This document shows, in pieces, positions 47,169 through 55,502 of a stretch of DNA of 64,000 bases. The DNA is taken from NCBI GenBank assembly GCA_021839245.1, contig JAKCBQ010000004.1, forward strand, positions 1 through 64,000. Reading direction: 5' to 3'. A program made the translations under genes and the position numbers. The number at the start of each line of letters is the position of its first letter. The first letter of the stretch is position 1. Under the pieces are notes generated by a model. The model was not told where the DNA came from. It worked only from the letters and a program-made list of their open reading frames with translations, and did no database searches. This DNA comes from Pseudomonadota bacterium (lineage in GTDB: Bacteria; Pseudomonadota; Gammaproteobacteria; JAKAQQ01).

Positions 47169-47490
47169 TGTCATGTTTCAACAGGTTGTTATGGAGGTTC
47201 ATTCGGACCGGACCCGAGAGACTGGAAGTCGTCCAGCGATCAGTTCCCAGGAGACCGGCCGAATGAACCACCATCAAGAGGGCGGGCTTACGTTTGCACG
47301 TCGCGGGGAGATGGTGTGCGCGATGATCGAATCGACGCTCTCCCCGGCGGCGGCCGCGACCGCCGCCCGGCTGAGTGAAACGACGGCCCGCGAGCGGCGG
47401 GCCCGCGACCGGGCGGGAGGGCCGACCGCGCCGGCCGACGCCCGTTCCCGGCCGCGAACCAGCCCGCGAGCGATCGAGAAGTCACAGTGA
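47169..47490 (+). mobile_element. IS481-family element, truncated second copy
   Basis: The left end TGTCATGTTTCAACAGG and about 320 bases of an IS481 element like that at 1-443, in the opposite orientation. Only the end and the first part of the transposase remain; the rest is lost. Ends and leader agree closely with the first copy, but the reading frame has about 15 changed residues over 71. Confidence 0.75.
47263..47490 (+). pseudogene. IS481 transposase N-terminal remnant
   Basis: Seventy-five codons starting MNHHQEGGLTFARRGEMV, aligned with the N-terminus of the transposase at the left edge of the window. The alignment stops after SPRAI, where the remnant runs into the unrelated codons EKSQ and a stop. 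The helix-turn-helix carries damaging changes (KWLAR becomes ERRAR). It has no catalytic domain and cannot transpose. Confidence 0.8.
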
Positions 47491-47555
47491 CCCGCGGAAA
47501 GTGATTCCCGCGGAGTTGTGCCAACGCGAGATTCTTCGGTAAACGCGTATCGTTC

Positions 47556-48221
47556 TCAAGGAGGTTGACAGCAGACGTCACAGTCGCAACATACGACTGC
47601 CCCGCAGCACGTGAGGATGCCGGGACCAGGATTGCAGGGTGTTCTGCAACACGTGCCGGGTGTCGCGCTTGTCAACAAGGTTGACATGCTCTCATGGATG
47701 GGAAGCCCATGATAGGGTTTGGGACCCGCCGGTTTTTGCGCCTTCTGGAGAAGCTGAAGTACTTGGTACCGGGCAAGCGGTCGGGCTTGGAAAACAATAC
47801 GCCAAGCGATTGTTCTACCGTTGGCATCCAATCTTTTCAGAGACATGCTTCCCATCCTCCCATCCAGAAGCTCCATACGGGGTTTGCCAATGATTTTCCA
47901 ACGATGTCCCGCGAGTTGGGCGATCCCAAGGTCGACCGCCACGGCTTTCTGGCCCGATCGGGTGATGACGTTGTCGGCAATCTTATAGACAAGCCGGTAG
48001 ATTCTCGGACCGACACGGACTGTCAATACGACAGGATGCGCAAGCCTGGCCACCTGTTGAGCAGTTCCGAACTGAATCAAGGTTTGACCCTGATAGACAA
48101 GGCCTTCTTGAACCCGGTAATAACAGAAACTGTTTTGGCAGCCCGAAGCAGCGCCTGCACGACAGGCGCCCGCAACGAGGAAAACGAGTGGTAGCAATCC
48201 AGTAATCATGATGCGTTTCAT
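47556..48221 (-). CDS. Exported protein with cysteine-rich C-terminal tail, unknown
   Basis: A 221-residue protein I do not recognise. The N-terminus is a signal peptide (KRIMITGLLPLVFLVAGAC) with a poor lipobox. The middle contains a beta-rich region with LVYQGQTLIQFGTAQQVARL. The last 31 residues contain eleven cysteines, including CCRTPC, LTCCGAVVCCDCDVCC, a pattern of metal-binding or disulfide-rich tails. GC content is lower than that of the core genome. It stands next to an IS remnant and a toxin-antitoxin pair. Start ATG is at 48221 with a GGAGC-type site ahead. Confidence 0.6.
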   Translation of the reverse strand: MKRIMITGLLPLVFLVAGACRAGAASGCQNSFCYYRVQEGLVYQGQTLIQFGTAQQVARLAHPVVLTVRVGPRIYRLVYKIADNVITRSGQKAVAVDLGIAQLAGHRWKIIGKPRMELLDGRMGSMSLKRLDANGRTIAWRIVFQARPLARYQVLQLLQKAQKPAGPKPYHGLPIHESMSTLLTSATPGTCCRTPCNPGPGILTCCGAVVCCDCDVCCQPP

Positions 48222-48349
48222 AGTCGGCTCCTCCGTTGACAGTCTCCAAGTTGTTGTAACCAGACGGCAGCTTGCCGCCGCCCTCTGCTACGGCCAACTG
48301 CCAATCAGGCATCTATGGCCCATCCGGATTCTGTTGCGCAAGATTCTAT

Positions 48350-48398
48350 TGTACAAGTCCATCACCAACCCGAGTGCCAAAGGTGGTGGACTTGTACA
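48350..48398. repeat. 17-bp inverted repeat upstream of the RHH-PIN pair
   Basis: TGTACAAGTCCATCACC (48350-48366) and GGTGGTGGACTTGTACA (48382-48398) pair with a single mismatch around a 15-base loop. The mismatch is a U-G pair in RNA. It lies 64 bases before the antitoxin gene and close to its putative -10 box (TACAAT at 48426-48431). It may be an operator, an element end or a transcript-ending structure. Confidence 0.65.
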
Positions 48399-48425
48399 GC
48401 ATCGTGCGGTGTGTAGCCGCACGTG

Positions 48426-48431
48426 TTACAA
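48426..48431 (+). promoter_or_regulatory. Putative -10 box of the toxin-antitoxin operon
   Basis: TACAAT, preceded by GTGT, 31 bases before the antitoxin ATG. The same hexamer precedes folD and icd here. It lies just after the inverted repeat, where an autoregulator could block transcription. Confidence 0.45.
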
Positions 48432-48462
48432 TGTCTTACGCACTGATAGCAGGAGCGTAACT

Positions 48463-48678
48463 ATGGGCACCCTGACGATCCGTCTCGACGACCAACTTGA
48501 GCGCGCACTGAACCGGCTCGCCAAAACGCAGCACCGGACGAAGAGCGAGGTCGCGCGCGAACTGCTACGCCGACATATTCTCGTGCGCCAGCTGGACGAA
48601 ACCCGAAACAGGCTTCGACCTTATGCCGAGGCCGCCGGCTATCTGACCGACGAGGATTTCTTTCGGAACATCTCTTGA
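48463..48678 (+). CDS. Ribbon-helix-helix antitoxin
   Basis: Seventy-one residues; the N-terminal MGTLTIRLDDQLERALNRLA and RTKSEVARELLRRHI make a CopG/RHH DNA-binding domain, and the C-terminal part, ending in LTDEDFFRNIS, would bind the toxin. It would repress its own promoter. A very good site AGGAG is seven bases before the ATG. The stop overlaps the PIN start by four bases, so the two proteins are coupled. Confidence 0.85.
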   Translation: MGTLTIRLDDQLERALNRLAKTQHRTKSEVARELLRRHILVRQLDETRNRLRPYAEAAGYLTDEDFFRNIS

Positions 48679-49088
48679 GGATTTTTCTCGACACCAACGT
48701 CCTCGCCAGTGGATTGATGGGTCACGGACTGTGCCACGATCTCCTGGATCGCATCCTCATCGAGCACACGGTACTGCTCGGTGCTCCGGTGTATGAAGAA
48801 CTGCACCGGATCCTCACCTCGAAGTTCCGTGTTCCGGCAGAGTTGTGGCGCCAACTGGAATCGGGTCTGCGCGCCTTCGAACATGCGCCTTCGGTGGAAA
48901 CGCCACTGAACACGCCCCTCCCCGACTCCGACGATATCCCGATCCTCGCGTGCGCGCTCGCTGCCAAGGCCGATGTTTTCGTCACCGGCGACAAGGCGCT
49001 ACTCGATCTTCGGATGGTCGAAGAACTGCCGATCCTCTCGCCACGACAGGTCTGGCAACGACTCTCTGGTCTCAGGCTGCCGCCCTGA
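48675..49088 (+). CDS. PIN-domain toxin (VapC-like RNase)
   Basis: Predicted metal-dependent ribonuclease of 137 residues. The first acid is Asp6 in IFLDTNVLASGL, others lie in VYEELHRIL, LPDSDDIPILACALAA and the final KADVFVTGDKALLDL. These are the four acidic residues of PIN toxins that cut tRNA, rRNA or mRNA. Start is TTG at 48675. The pair with the RHH antitoxin looks intact. It stands in a patch of decayed elements. Confidence 0.85.
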   Translation: MRIFLDTNVLASGLMGHGLCHDLLDRILIEHTVLLGAPVYEELHRILTSKFRVPAELWRQLESGLRAFEHAPSVETPLNTPLPDSDDIPILACALAAKADVFVTGDKALLDLRMVEELPILSPRQVWQRLSGLRLPP

Positions 49089-49285
49089 TGGGCACGACCA
49101 CGGCCGGGTTTGTGCGTGCCGCGGCCAAGGAGAAGGCCCGGACTCTCCTTGAGCAAGAGGTCCGTGTCGGCATGTCGACGCGGGACTTCGCCCAGTTCAG
49201 TGCCGCCTTGGGCCAGACCTTCACTCCCAATCCTGCATTGAAGGAGGCTCTGAAGAGCGCGCGTCGTTCGGTGCATCGTGCTTGA
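49088..49285 (+). CDS. DUF1778-type antitoxin fragment
   Basis: Sixty-five codons overlapping the PIN stop by one base (TGATG). The C-terminal half, with STRDFAQFSAALGQTFTPNP and ALKEALKSAR, matches the toxin-binding end of DUF1778 antitoxins. The N-terminal RHH DNA-binding part of about 30 residues is missing or replaced. It runs into the GNAT toxin with an eight-base overlap. Possibly a recombination fusion of two TA loci. Confidence 0.6.
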   Translation: MGTTTAGFVRAAAKEKARTLLEQEVRVGMSTRDFAQFSAALGQTFTPNPALKEALKSARRSVHRA

Positions 49286-49540
49286 AGAGCATCGACTCGA
49301 TTCCAAGGTTCATGATTGCGCCGCCTTCGACTGCGGGACGCCGGTCTTGAACGAGTCCCTGGCGCGTTTTGCAACACAACACCGCCGCCGGAGGATCGCG
49401 CAGATCTCTGTCCTGGTGGACTCCTCCCTGCCTTCGGCAGTGCTCGGCTACGACACGCTCAGTGCGGCTGAAGTGCATACGGCGCAGATCACGGACGCAG
49501 ATCGTAAACGCTTGCCGCGGTTCCCGGTCCAGTCAAGTCC
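49278..49540 (+). pseudogene. GNAT toxin gene, truncated
   Basis: N-terminal half of a TacT-like acetyltransferase toxin; RFATQHRRRRIAQISVLVD and SAVLGYDTLSAAEVHT match the family. The sequence stops matching after RKRLPRFPVQ, just before the acetyl-CoA binding site, and the frame continues for about 40 unrelated residues to 49658. The toxin cannot be active. With the fragment antitoxin before it, this was a DUF1778-GNAT pair. Confidence 0.75.
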
Positions 49541-49575
49541 AATCTCTGCTGTAATTTCGCTCCGGCTCGACGTGC

Positions 49576-49782
49576 TCAACTCAAGGACACCACCTGCTCC
49601 AAAGGAGGGCCCGCGGGGTGTCGGGTCGCGAGCCATTCGTGAAATTCATCCCTATTGAGGTAGCGCTGCCCGCCCCACGCCTCGTGCTGCTCGACCAAGA
49701 GAGCCCCGAGGAGACGGTGGGCCGATTCGGCACCGGGGAAGATCCGGATCACCCGCTCCCGTCGGCGATTGACGGCAGTTTA
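49576..49782 (-). pseudogene. IS256-family transposase, C-terminal remnant
   Basis: On the minus strand the frame RRERVIRIFPGAESAHRLLG leads through LLVEQHEAWGGQRYLNRDEF to a stop at 49576. This is the C-terminal end of a mutator (IS256) transposase. The start and the catalytic domain are missing; the remnant ends where the IS1595 remnant begins. Confidence 0.65.
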
Positions 49783-49789
49783 AGGACTC

Positions 49790-50433
49790 AATCGTCCCCG
49801 TCAGAAAAGCAAAACCGATCGAGAATTTTGTGGCGGGAAGCACGGCGCGTGCTGCCGCTGAGATCGTCGGCGTTCAGCCCAACACCGCGATCCGCTTCTT
49901 CATGCGCCTGCGCCCGCTGCTCGCCAGCAAGCTCCCGAGCTATCAGCTCTGTGGCGAGAAGGGAAGCGGATGAGAGTGACTTCGGGAGTGTGCGCAAGGG
50001 CAAGCGAGGTCACGGAGCGGCCAGCAAGGTGGTCGTATTCGGGCTTTAAAACCGGGGCGGTCAGATTTATACCGCCGCCATCACCAACGCCCGAACCGAG
50101 ACGTTGCTGCCTATCATTCAGGAGAAGGTCGAGCCTGACAGCATCGTTTATACCGATGCGTTCGGCGCCTACGGCGCCCACGATGCGCTTGATGTATCCG
50201 ATTTCCATCATCGGCGAATCAATCACTCAAAGCGCTTCGCCATGCGGCGGAATCCCATCAACGGCATCGAGAATTTTGGGAACCAAGCCGAGCGTCAGAT
50301 GCACAAGGACAGCGGGATCAAACCAGAGAACTTTTACTGGTTTTTGAAAGAGTGCGAGTGGCATTTCAATGGAGGCCGTCACTCACAGCTCCTGAAGCAG
50401 CTAAAATCCTGGTATAAACAGGCAAAACACTAA
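49790..50433 (+). pseudogene. IS1595-family transposase, broken
   Basis: About 210 codons of an IS1595 transposase. The N-terminal VGVQPNTAIRFFMRLRPLL HTH is followed by a frame change near 49950 and by the DDE-type segment EADESDFGSVRKGKRGHGA. An in-frame TAA follows FGL near 50044. The remaining ARTETLLPIIQEKVEPDSIV to YWFLKECEWHFNGG is normal. Two disabling changes make it inactive. The right end, CCTTAGCTACTTCAGCCCC near 50435-50455, looks like its terminal repeat. Confidence 0.8.
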
Positions 50434-50582
50434 CCCTTAGCTACTTCAGCCCCAAGACTCAAGACTTGAGAAGATGCTTGGACTCTTCCCGCTCCGCGCC
50501 AGCCTGCCCGGGCGACACCCTCGCCCGTGAAAACCTTCGACCAGAGGTCGCACGTGCGCACCCGCCTCTTTCAACGGAATTC

Positions 50583-50676
50583 TGGCGGAGAGAGAGGGAT
50601 TCGAACCCTCGAAGGGCGTACAAGCACCCTTACTCCCTTAGCAGGGGAGCGCTTTCGACCACTCAGCCATCTCTCC
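50583..50676 (-). tRNA. tRNA-Ser (anticodon GCT)
   Basis: Long class II tRNA on the minus strand with acceptor GGAGAGA/TCTCTCC, variable arm, discriminator G and encoded CCA. The anticodon stem CTCCC/GGGAG holds CTGCTAA, anticodon GCT. Its location just after csrA is the usual gammaproteobacterial arrangement. Confidence 0.95.
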
Positions 50677-50715
50677 ACACCGCCGCATCAACTTTTGCCG
50701 ATCCGGGCCACAGGC

Positions 50716-51042
50716 TCAGTCGAGATCCTCTTCTTCAGGATTGTCGTCCTCGACGGACTCCTCGAAGGCATGGTTCTTCTTCCGGTAGTATTCGGGATCG
50801 ACGTTGCCCGGCTCCACCTTCGCCGATCCACCCTTGCCGACCCGACCCATCGAAAGCGCGGTCATGCCCTGCGAGGCACGCTCCTGCTGGATCCGGATGT
50901 AGATTTCCTCACGGTGGACGGCGATGTCACGCGGAGCGTTGATGCCGATCCGGACTTGGTTGCCCTTGACGCCGAGGACCGTCAACGTGACGTCGTCACC
51001 GACCATGACGGTTTCCCCGACGCGACGTGTCAGTATGAGCAT
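50716..51042 (-). CDS. csrA: CsrA carbon storage regulator with acidic C-terminal extension
   Basis: RNA-binding regulator of translation that binds GGA motifs near ribosome sites. The first 60 residues, [20 protein letters not shown] through [15 protein letters not shown], are standard CsrA with Arg6/Arg7 and Arg44-type RNA contacts. The chain then continues for another 45 residues, ending in the acidic [12 protein letters not shown]. Most CsrA proteins are 60-70 residues; this one is 108. ATG at 51042 has AAGGAGATTCC nearby. It lies between lysC and tRNA-Ser. Confidence 0.92.
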   Translation of the reverse strand: MLILTRRVGETVMVGDDVTLTVLGVKGNQVRIGINAPRDIAVHREEIYIRIQQERASQGMTALSMGRVGKGGSAKVEPGNVDPEYYRKKNHAFEESVEDDNPEEEDLD

Positions 51043-51243
51043 GATGGAATCTCCTTGAAGGGATCTGGCGTGTGGCCAACAACGATGAGGTGCCCGTCCG
51101 CCGTGTTCACCCGTGTCCTGCTCGCTGAGCCCCCCCTCGGGCACCTGCCCCCAGCGAGAGCGGGTGTCGCGCAACAAACGCACGGGTGTGCTGTGTCTAT
51201 TATGCCCCGAACGGAGAGCTCCTGCAGAATTTAGAAGGGTCGT

Positions 51244-52509
51244 TCAGGCCACCGATTGACCGTGTGTGCAGCCCCCCGTGGGCGCTGCACCGAGTCCCAG
51301 ACGTTCATGGAGTGCCCGAAGCGCACGTTCCGCTTCGGTCTCGTCGACCGTAACCGAAAGGCGGATCTCGGCCGTGGCCGCCATGCGCACGGCCACCCCC
51401 TCCTCGGCCAGAATGGCGAAAAGACGTGCGGACACCTCGGGGTGAGACCGGAGTCCCAGGCCGACGAGCGAGATCTTCGCCACGCTCGGGCAACCCGACA
51501 CGCTCTCCGCGCCCTCCGCACCGGCACGATCGCGAACGAGCGCTTGCGCGCGGGCGTAGTCCGCCCGGGACACGGTGAACGAGAGATCGATCCGGCCGTC
51601 GCGTGCCACGTTCTGGACGATCATATCGAGACAGATCCCGTGCGCGGCGAGGGGAGCCAGAAGGCGGGAGGTGACCGGGCGGCGGGCGGGGAGACCGAGC
51701 ACGCTGATCTCCGCTTCCTGGGAGCTCAAGGCGAGGCCGGCCAGTACGAGTCCCTCGACCCCCTCCCCGACGTCCCCCACCCGGGTCCCCTCCCCACTGC
51801 GGAAACTCGACAACACCTTGAGCGGCAAGCGATGGCGGCCGGCGATCTCAACCGAACGAATGTGCAGAACCTTCGCGCCCGAGCCGGCCATCTCGATCAT
51901 TTCCTCGTAGCTCAGCGTCTCTCGTCTCGAAGGCAGGGGCACCACCCGGGGGTCGGCGCTGTACACACCGTCGACATCGGTGTAGATCTGGCATTCCGCG
52001 GCGCCGAGGACCGCCGCGAGGGCCACGGCCGTCGTGTCCGAGCCGCCGCGTCCGAGGGTCGTCCAGCGGCCGGCGGCCGTGGCCCCCTGGAAGCCACAAA
52101 CGACCGGGACCCGACCGGCGGCGAGATCGGCGGCGAGGAGCCCGCAATCGATATCGCGGATGCGGGCCCGTCCGGGGGCTTCGTCGGTCAGGATCCCAAG
52201 CTGGAGCGCATTGTAGGAACAGGCCTCGACGCCTCGGGCCCGAAGAGCGATGGAGAGAAGGGCGGCGTTGGCCATCTCCCCGGTGACGAGGAGAGCGTCG
52301 AGTTCCTCGAGGGAGGGCTCGGGGCTCACGGCGCGTGCGCTCTCGAGAAGCCGGTCGGTGGTCCCAGCCGGGGCCGAAACAACGACGACGAGATCGTGGT
52401 CGACCGCCGCGGCGGCGATGCGTTCGGCCACGATGCGGACACGCTCGGGGTCGGCGAGGGAGGTTCCGCCGTACTTCTGGACGACGAGCGGCCGCTCAGG
52501 CGACGTCAC
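51244..52509 (-). CDS. lysC: Aspartokinase
   Basis: Aspartate kinase (421 residues), the first enzyme of the Lys/Met/Thr pathway. The nucleotide-kinase domain starts VVQKYGGTSLADPERVRIVA and has TLGRGGSDTTAVALAAVL; two ACT domains follow with LVGLGLRSHPEVSARLFAIL as part of the second. It is of the single-function, feedback-regulated type. GTG at 52509 was chosen, overlapping the alaS stop by 14 bases. The recA-recX-alaS-lysC-csrA block places it. Confidence 0.93.
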   Translation of the reverse strand: MTSPERPLVVQKYGGTSLADPERVRIVAERIAAAAVDHDLVVVVSAPAGTTDRLLESARAVSPEPSLEELDALLVTGEMANAALLSIALRARGVEACSYNALQLGILTDEAPGRARIRDIDCGLLAADLAAGRVPVVCGFQGATAAGRWTTLGRGGSDTTAVALAAVLGAAECQIYTDVDGVYSADPRVVPLPSRRETLSYEEMIEMAGSGAKVLHIRSVEIAGRHRLPLKVLSSFRSGEGTRVGDVGEGVEGLVLAGLALSSQEAEISVLGLPARRPVTSRLLAPLAAHGICLDMIVQNVARDGRIDLSFTVSRADYARAQALVRDRAGAEGAESVSGCPSVAKISLVGLGLRSHPEVSARLFAILAEEGVAVRMAATAEIRLSVTVDETEAERALRALHERLGLGAAPTGGCTHGQSVA

Positions 52510-55102
52510 GAAGGCGCTCCTCGACCCAGCGGGGAACAGCGGCAAGAACATGCTCGAGCGCTCCGGGGTCGCCTCCGCCGGCCTCGGCGAAATCGTCACG
52601 CCCCCCGCCGCGGGCGCCGGCGAGAGGACCGACAGCCGCGAGAAGGGCGCGGGCCGAGAGGCCGTGCGGAGCGTGCGGGGTCACGGCCGCCAGAAGGCGC
52701 AGACGGCCGTCGACGATGCTGGCCAAGAGGACCACTGCGGGATTCCCGAGACGCGCACGCAGCCGATCCGCCGCCTCGCGGAGCGCGGCGGGCGCCACAC
52801 CGTCCAGGGGGGCGGCGAGCACGCTCACGCCGCCCACCTGGACCCGGCGGGCGAGAAGATCGGCGCCGCCTCCTTCAAGAAGTCGCCGTTCGAGTTCGGC
52901 GATGCGCCGCTCCTGTGCCCGCAACTCCGCTTGAAGCTTCTCAAGCCTCTGGGGGAGATCCGCCACCGGAACGTCGAGGCGGTGGGCGGCGTCGAGCAAA
53001 AGCGCCTCGCGTTCGTCCGCCCAGCGAAGCGCCGCGAGGCCCGCCACCGCCTCGAGCCGACGAACACCGGCGGCAAGCGGTCCTTCGCTCGTGATCTTGA
53101 AGCCGCCGATCTCGCCCGTGCGGGCGACGTGGGTGCCGCCGCAAAGTTCGAGCGACACGTCCCCGAAGCCGACCATGCGCACCTGATCACCGTATTTTTC
53201 ACCGAAAAAGGCCAGAGCCCCCCTCTTCTGCGCTTCGGTCAAGGGGACAAGAGCCACCTGCGCGGGAAGATCGGCGAGAATGGCGCGCACGACGTCTTCT
53301 TCCACACGCGCGCGCTCCTCACGACCGAGCGGGTGCGGGGCGGCAAAATCGAATCGCAGGCGATCGGGCGCCACAAGAGACCCGCGCTGCTGGACCTGTT
53401 CGCCGAGCACCCGTCGTAGCGCGGCGTGGACGAGGTGCGTGGCGCTGTGATGACGGACGAGGGCGCGGCGACGCTCGTCGTCGACCAGGGCACGCACGCG
53501 GTCACCGCGTCGTATCACCCCTTCGACCCGCCCCCAATGAAGAATCGCCTCACCCCGTCGCTGGGTGTCGTGCACACGGAGCCGACCCGCCGGAGCGTGG
53601 AGCACTCCCCGGTCACCCACCTGGCCGCCGCCCTCGGGATAAAAGGGCGTGCGGTCGAGAACGACCGCGCCTTCCTCGCCGTCCACGAGCTCCACCGCCG
53701 GCCCACGACCGTTCTCGAGAGCGAGGACGGTCCCCTCGTCCGTGAGGGTTTCGTAGCCCGAAAAATGGCTCTTCTGACCTTCACGGTCGACGCGATCGGC
53801 GCGGAAAGAGGAGGCGCGGCGGGCCCGTTCGCGCTGTTCGCCGAGAGCTTTCTCGAACCCCTCGACGTCGACCGTCCAACCCCGCTCGCGCAGCACGTCC
53901 TGCGTCAGATCAAGCGGAAACCCGTAGGTGTCGGAAAGGCGGAAAGCCACCTGCCCGGGAAGCACCCGCCCCGGCGTGCGCTCGAGCTCGGCTTCGAGGA
54001 GGGCAAGCCCTTCACGGAGCGTCAGACGAAAACGCTCTTCCTCGGCCCGCAGACAGGCCCGCACCGTCGCCTCGGCGGCGGAGAGGGCGGGGTCGGTCTC
54101 GCCCATGAGCGCCACCACGGTCGGAACGAGAGCCTCCAGGAAGGGTTGGTCGGCACCGAGCTTGACCCCGTGACGGACGGCGCGCCGAAGGATCCGGCGC
54201 AGAACGTAGCCCCGCCCTTCGTTGCCCGGAAGCACGCCGTCGGTCACGAGAAACGTGGCGGCACGGACGTGATCGGCAATGACGCGAAGCGACGGCTGCC
54301 CCTCGTCACGCACGCCCACCGCCACTGCCGCCGCCGAGACGAGCGCACGAAACAGATCCGTCTCGTAGTTCGAGACGACCCCCTGCATGACGGCGGCGAT
54401 GCGCTCGAGGCCCATCCCGGTATCGACGCAGCGACGCGGCAGCGGCGTGAGAGTCCCCGCCGCATCGCGCTCGTACTGCATGAACACGATGTTCCAGATC
54501 TCGACGTAGCGGTCTCCCTCGACACCCGAACCCGGAGGCCCGCCCGGCACGGACGCTCCGTGGTCGTAGAAAATTTCGGTCGAGGGGCCGCAGGGTCCGG
54601 TCTCGCCCATCGCCCAGAAGTTGTCGTCGCCGGCGATGGCCACGACGCGCTCGGCGGGAACACCGATCTCCTCGCGCCAGAGCCGCGCGCTCTCAGGATC
54701 GTCCGCGTGCACCGTCACCCAGAGACGCTCGGGGGAAAGCTTGAGAACCCCCACGAGATAATCCCAGGCCAAGCGGATCGCCTCGGGCTTGAAGTAATCG
54801 CCAAAACTGAAATTGCCGAGCATCTCGAAGAGCGTGTGGTGACGCGCGGTGTAGCCCACGTTGTCAAGATCATTGTGTTTCCCGCCGGCCCTAAGGCAAC
54901 GCTGTACCGAGACCGCCCGCACGTAAGGGCGGGCCTCGCGCCCGAGAAAGACGTCCTTGAATTGCACCATGCCCGCGTTCACGAACAGAAGCGAGGGGTC
55001 GCGTTGCGGCACGAGTGAACTTGAGGGCACCACCGTGTGATCGTGCGCGGCAAAATAGTCGAGGAAGCTCTGGCGCAACGCGCCGGTGGTTTGAGGGGGC
55101 AT
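52496..55102 (-). CDS. alaS: Alanyl-tRNA synthetase
   Basis: Class II synthetase of 868 residues that charges tRNA-Ala and clears mischarged Ser/Gly. The catalytic core has GMVQFKDVFLGRE, CLRAGGKHNDLDNVG and MLGNFSFGDYFK; the editing domain has RHHSATHLVHAALRRVLG and the zinc site ELCGGTHVARTGEIGGF. The C-terminal C-Ala domain ends near the stop. ATG at 55102. In most gammaproteobacteria recX lies immediately upstream; here 5.7 kb intervene. Confidence 0.95.
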   Translation of the reverse strand: MPPQTTGALRQSFLDYFAAHDHTVVPSSSLVPQRDPSLLFVNAGMVQFKDVFLGREARPYVRAVSVQRCLRAGGKHNDLDNVGYTARHHTLFEMLGNFSFGDYFKPEAIRLAWDYLVGVLKLSPERLWVTVHADDPESARLWREEIGVPAERVVAIAGDDNFWAMGETGPCGPSTEIFYDHGASVPGGPPGSGVEGDRYVEIWNIVFMQYERDAAGTLTPLPRRCVDTGMGLERIAAVMQGVVSNYETDLFRALVSAAAVAVGVRDEGQPSLRVIADHVRAATFLVTDGVLPGNEGRGYVLRRILRRAVRHGVKLGADQPFLEALVPTVVALMGETDPALSAAEATVRACLRAEEERFRLTLREGLALLEAELERTPGRVLPGQVAFRLSDTYGFPLDLTQDVLRERGWTVDVEGFEKALGEQRERARRASSFRADRVDREGQKSHFSGYETLTDEGTVLALENGRGPAVELVDGEEGAVVLDRTPFYPEGGGQVGDRGVLHAPAGRLRVHDTQRRGEAILHWGRVEGVIRRGDRVRALVDDERRRALVRHHSATHLVHAALRRVLGEQVQQRGSLVAPDRLRFDFAAPHPLGREERARVEEDVVRAILADLPAQVALVPLTEAQKRGALAFFGEKYGDQVRMVGFGDVSLELCGGTHVARTGEIGGFKITSEGPLAAGVRRLEAVAGLAALRWADEREALLLDAAHRLDVPVADLPQRLEKLQAELRAQERRIAELERRLLEGGGADLLARRVQVGGVSVLAAPLDGVAPAALREAADRLRARLGNPAVVLLASIVDGRLRLLAAVTPHAPHGLSARALLAAVGPLAGARGGGRDDFAEAGGGDPGALEHVLAAVPRWVEERLRDVA

Positions 55103-55502
55103 CTCGCGGGCGGTCCTCGCACGGGCGTCCCGTCCGGACGCGACGGTTTATTGTCCCCCAAATCTCTTCGTTTCGCGCCGTCGGCCCCCACGTCTTGGCG
55201 CAAGGGTGAGCACTCCCCGCCGGGAGACAGAACGTCGAACCCCCACGCCGGCCTCCCGCCGGGCCTCGCCACGCAAACCGGTCCGTCGGCCGGACCCCGG
55301 AAGGGATCCCGCCCGGATCGGGGATGCCCCCGCGAGCAGGCGACTCCAGAAGCCCTTCCCAAGGAGGATCCACGACGAAACCAGACGCCTGACGGATATG
55401 ACGCCCGGCTGGACTGTGACCGGACGCCGCTGACGGCAGCCGAAGCCCGACCCCTCGCAAATCACAGAGAGCACGGCTGCGGCCTTGCCGCGCCTGGAAA
55501 AG
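55103..55502. other. Gap between alaS and the inserted operon, no gene recognised
   Basis: About 400 bases of GC-rich DNA containing short open frames on both strands that lack both homology and ribosome sites. It must hold the alaS promoter; I see a weak ACAAT-like box on the minus strand near 55155 but no -35. It is also where the inserted cluster meets the core. Confidence 0.4.
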
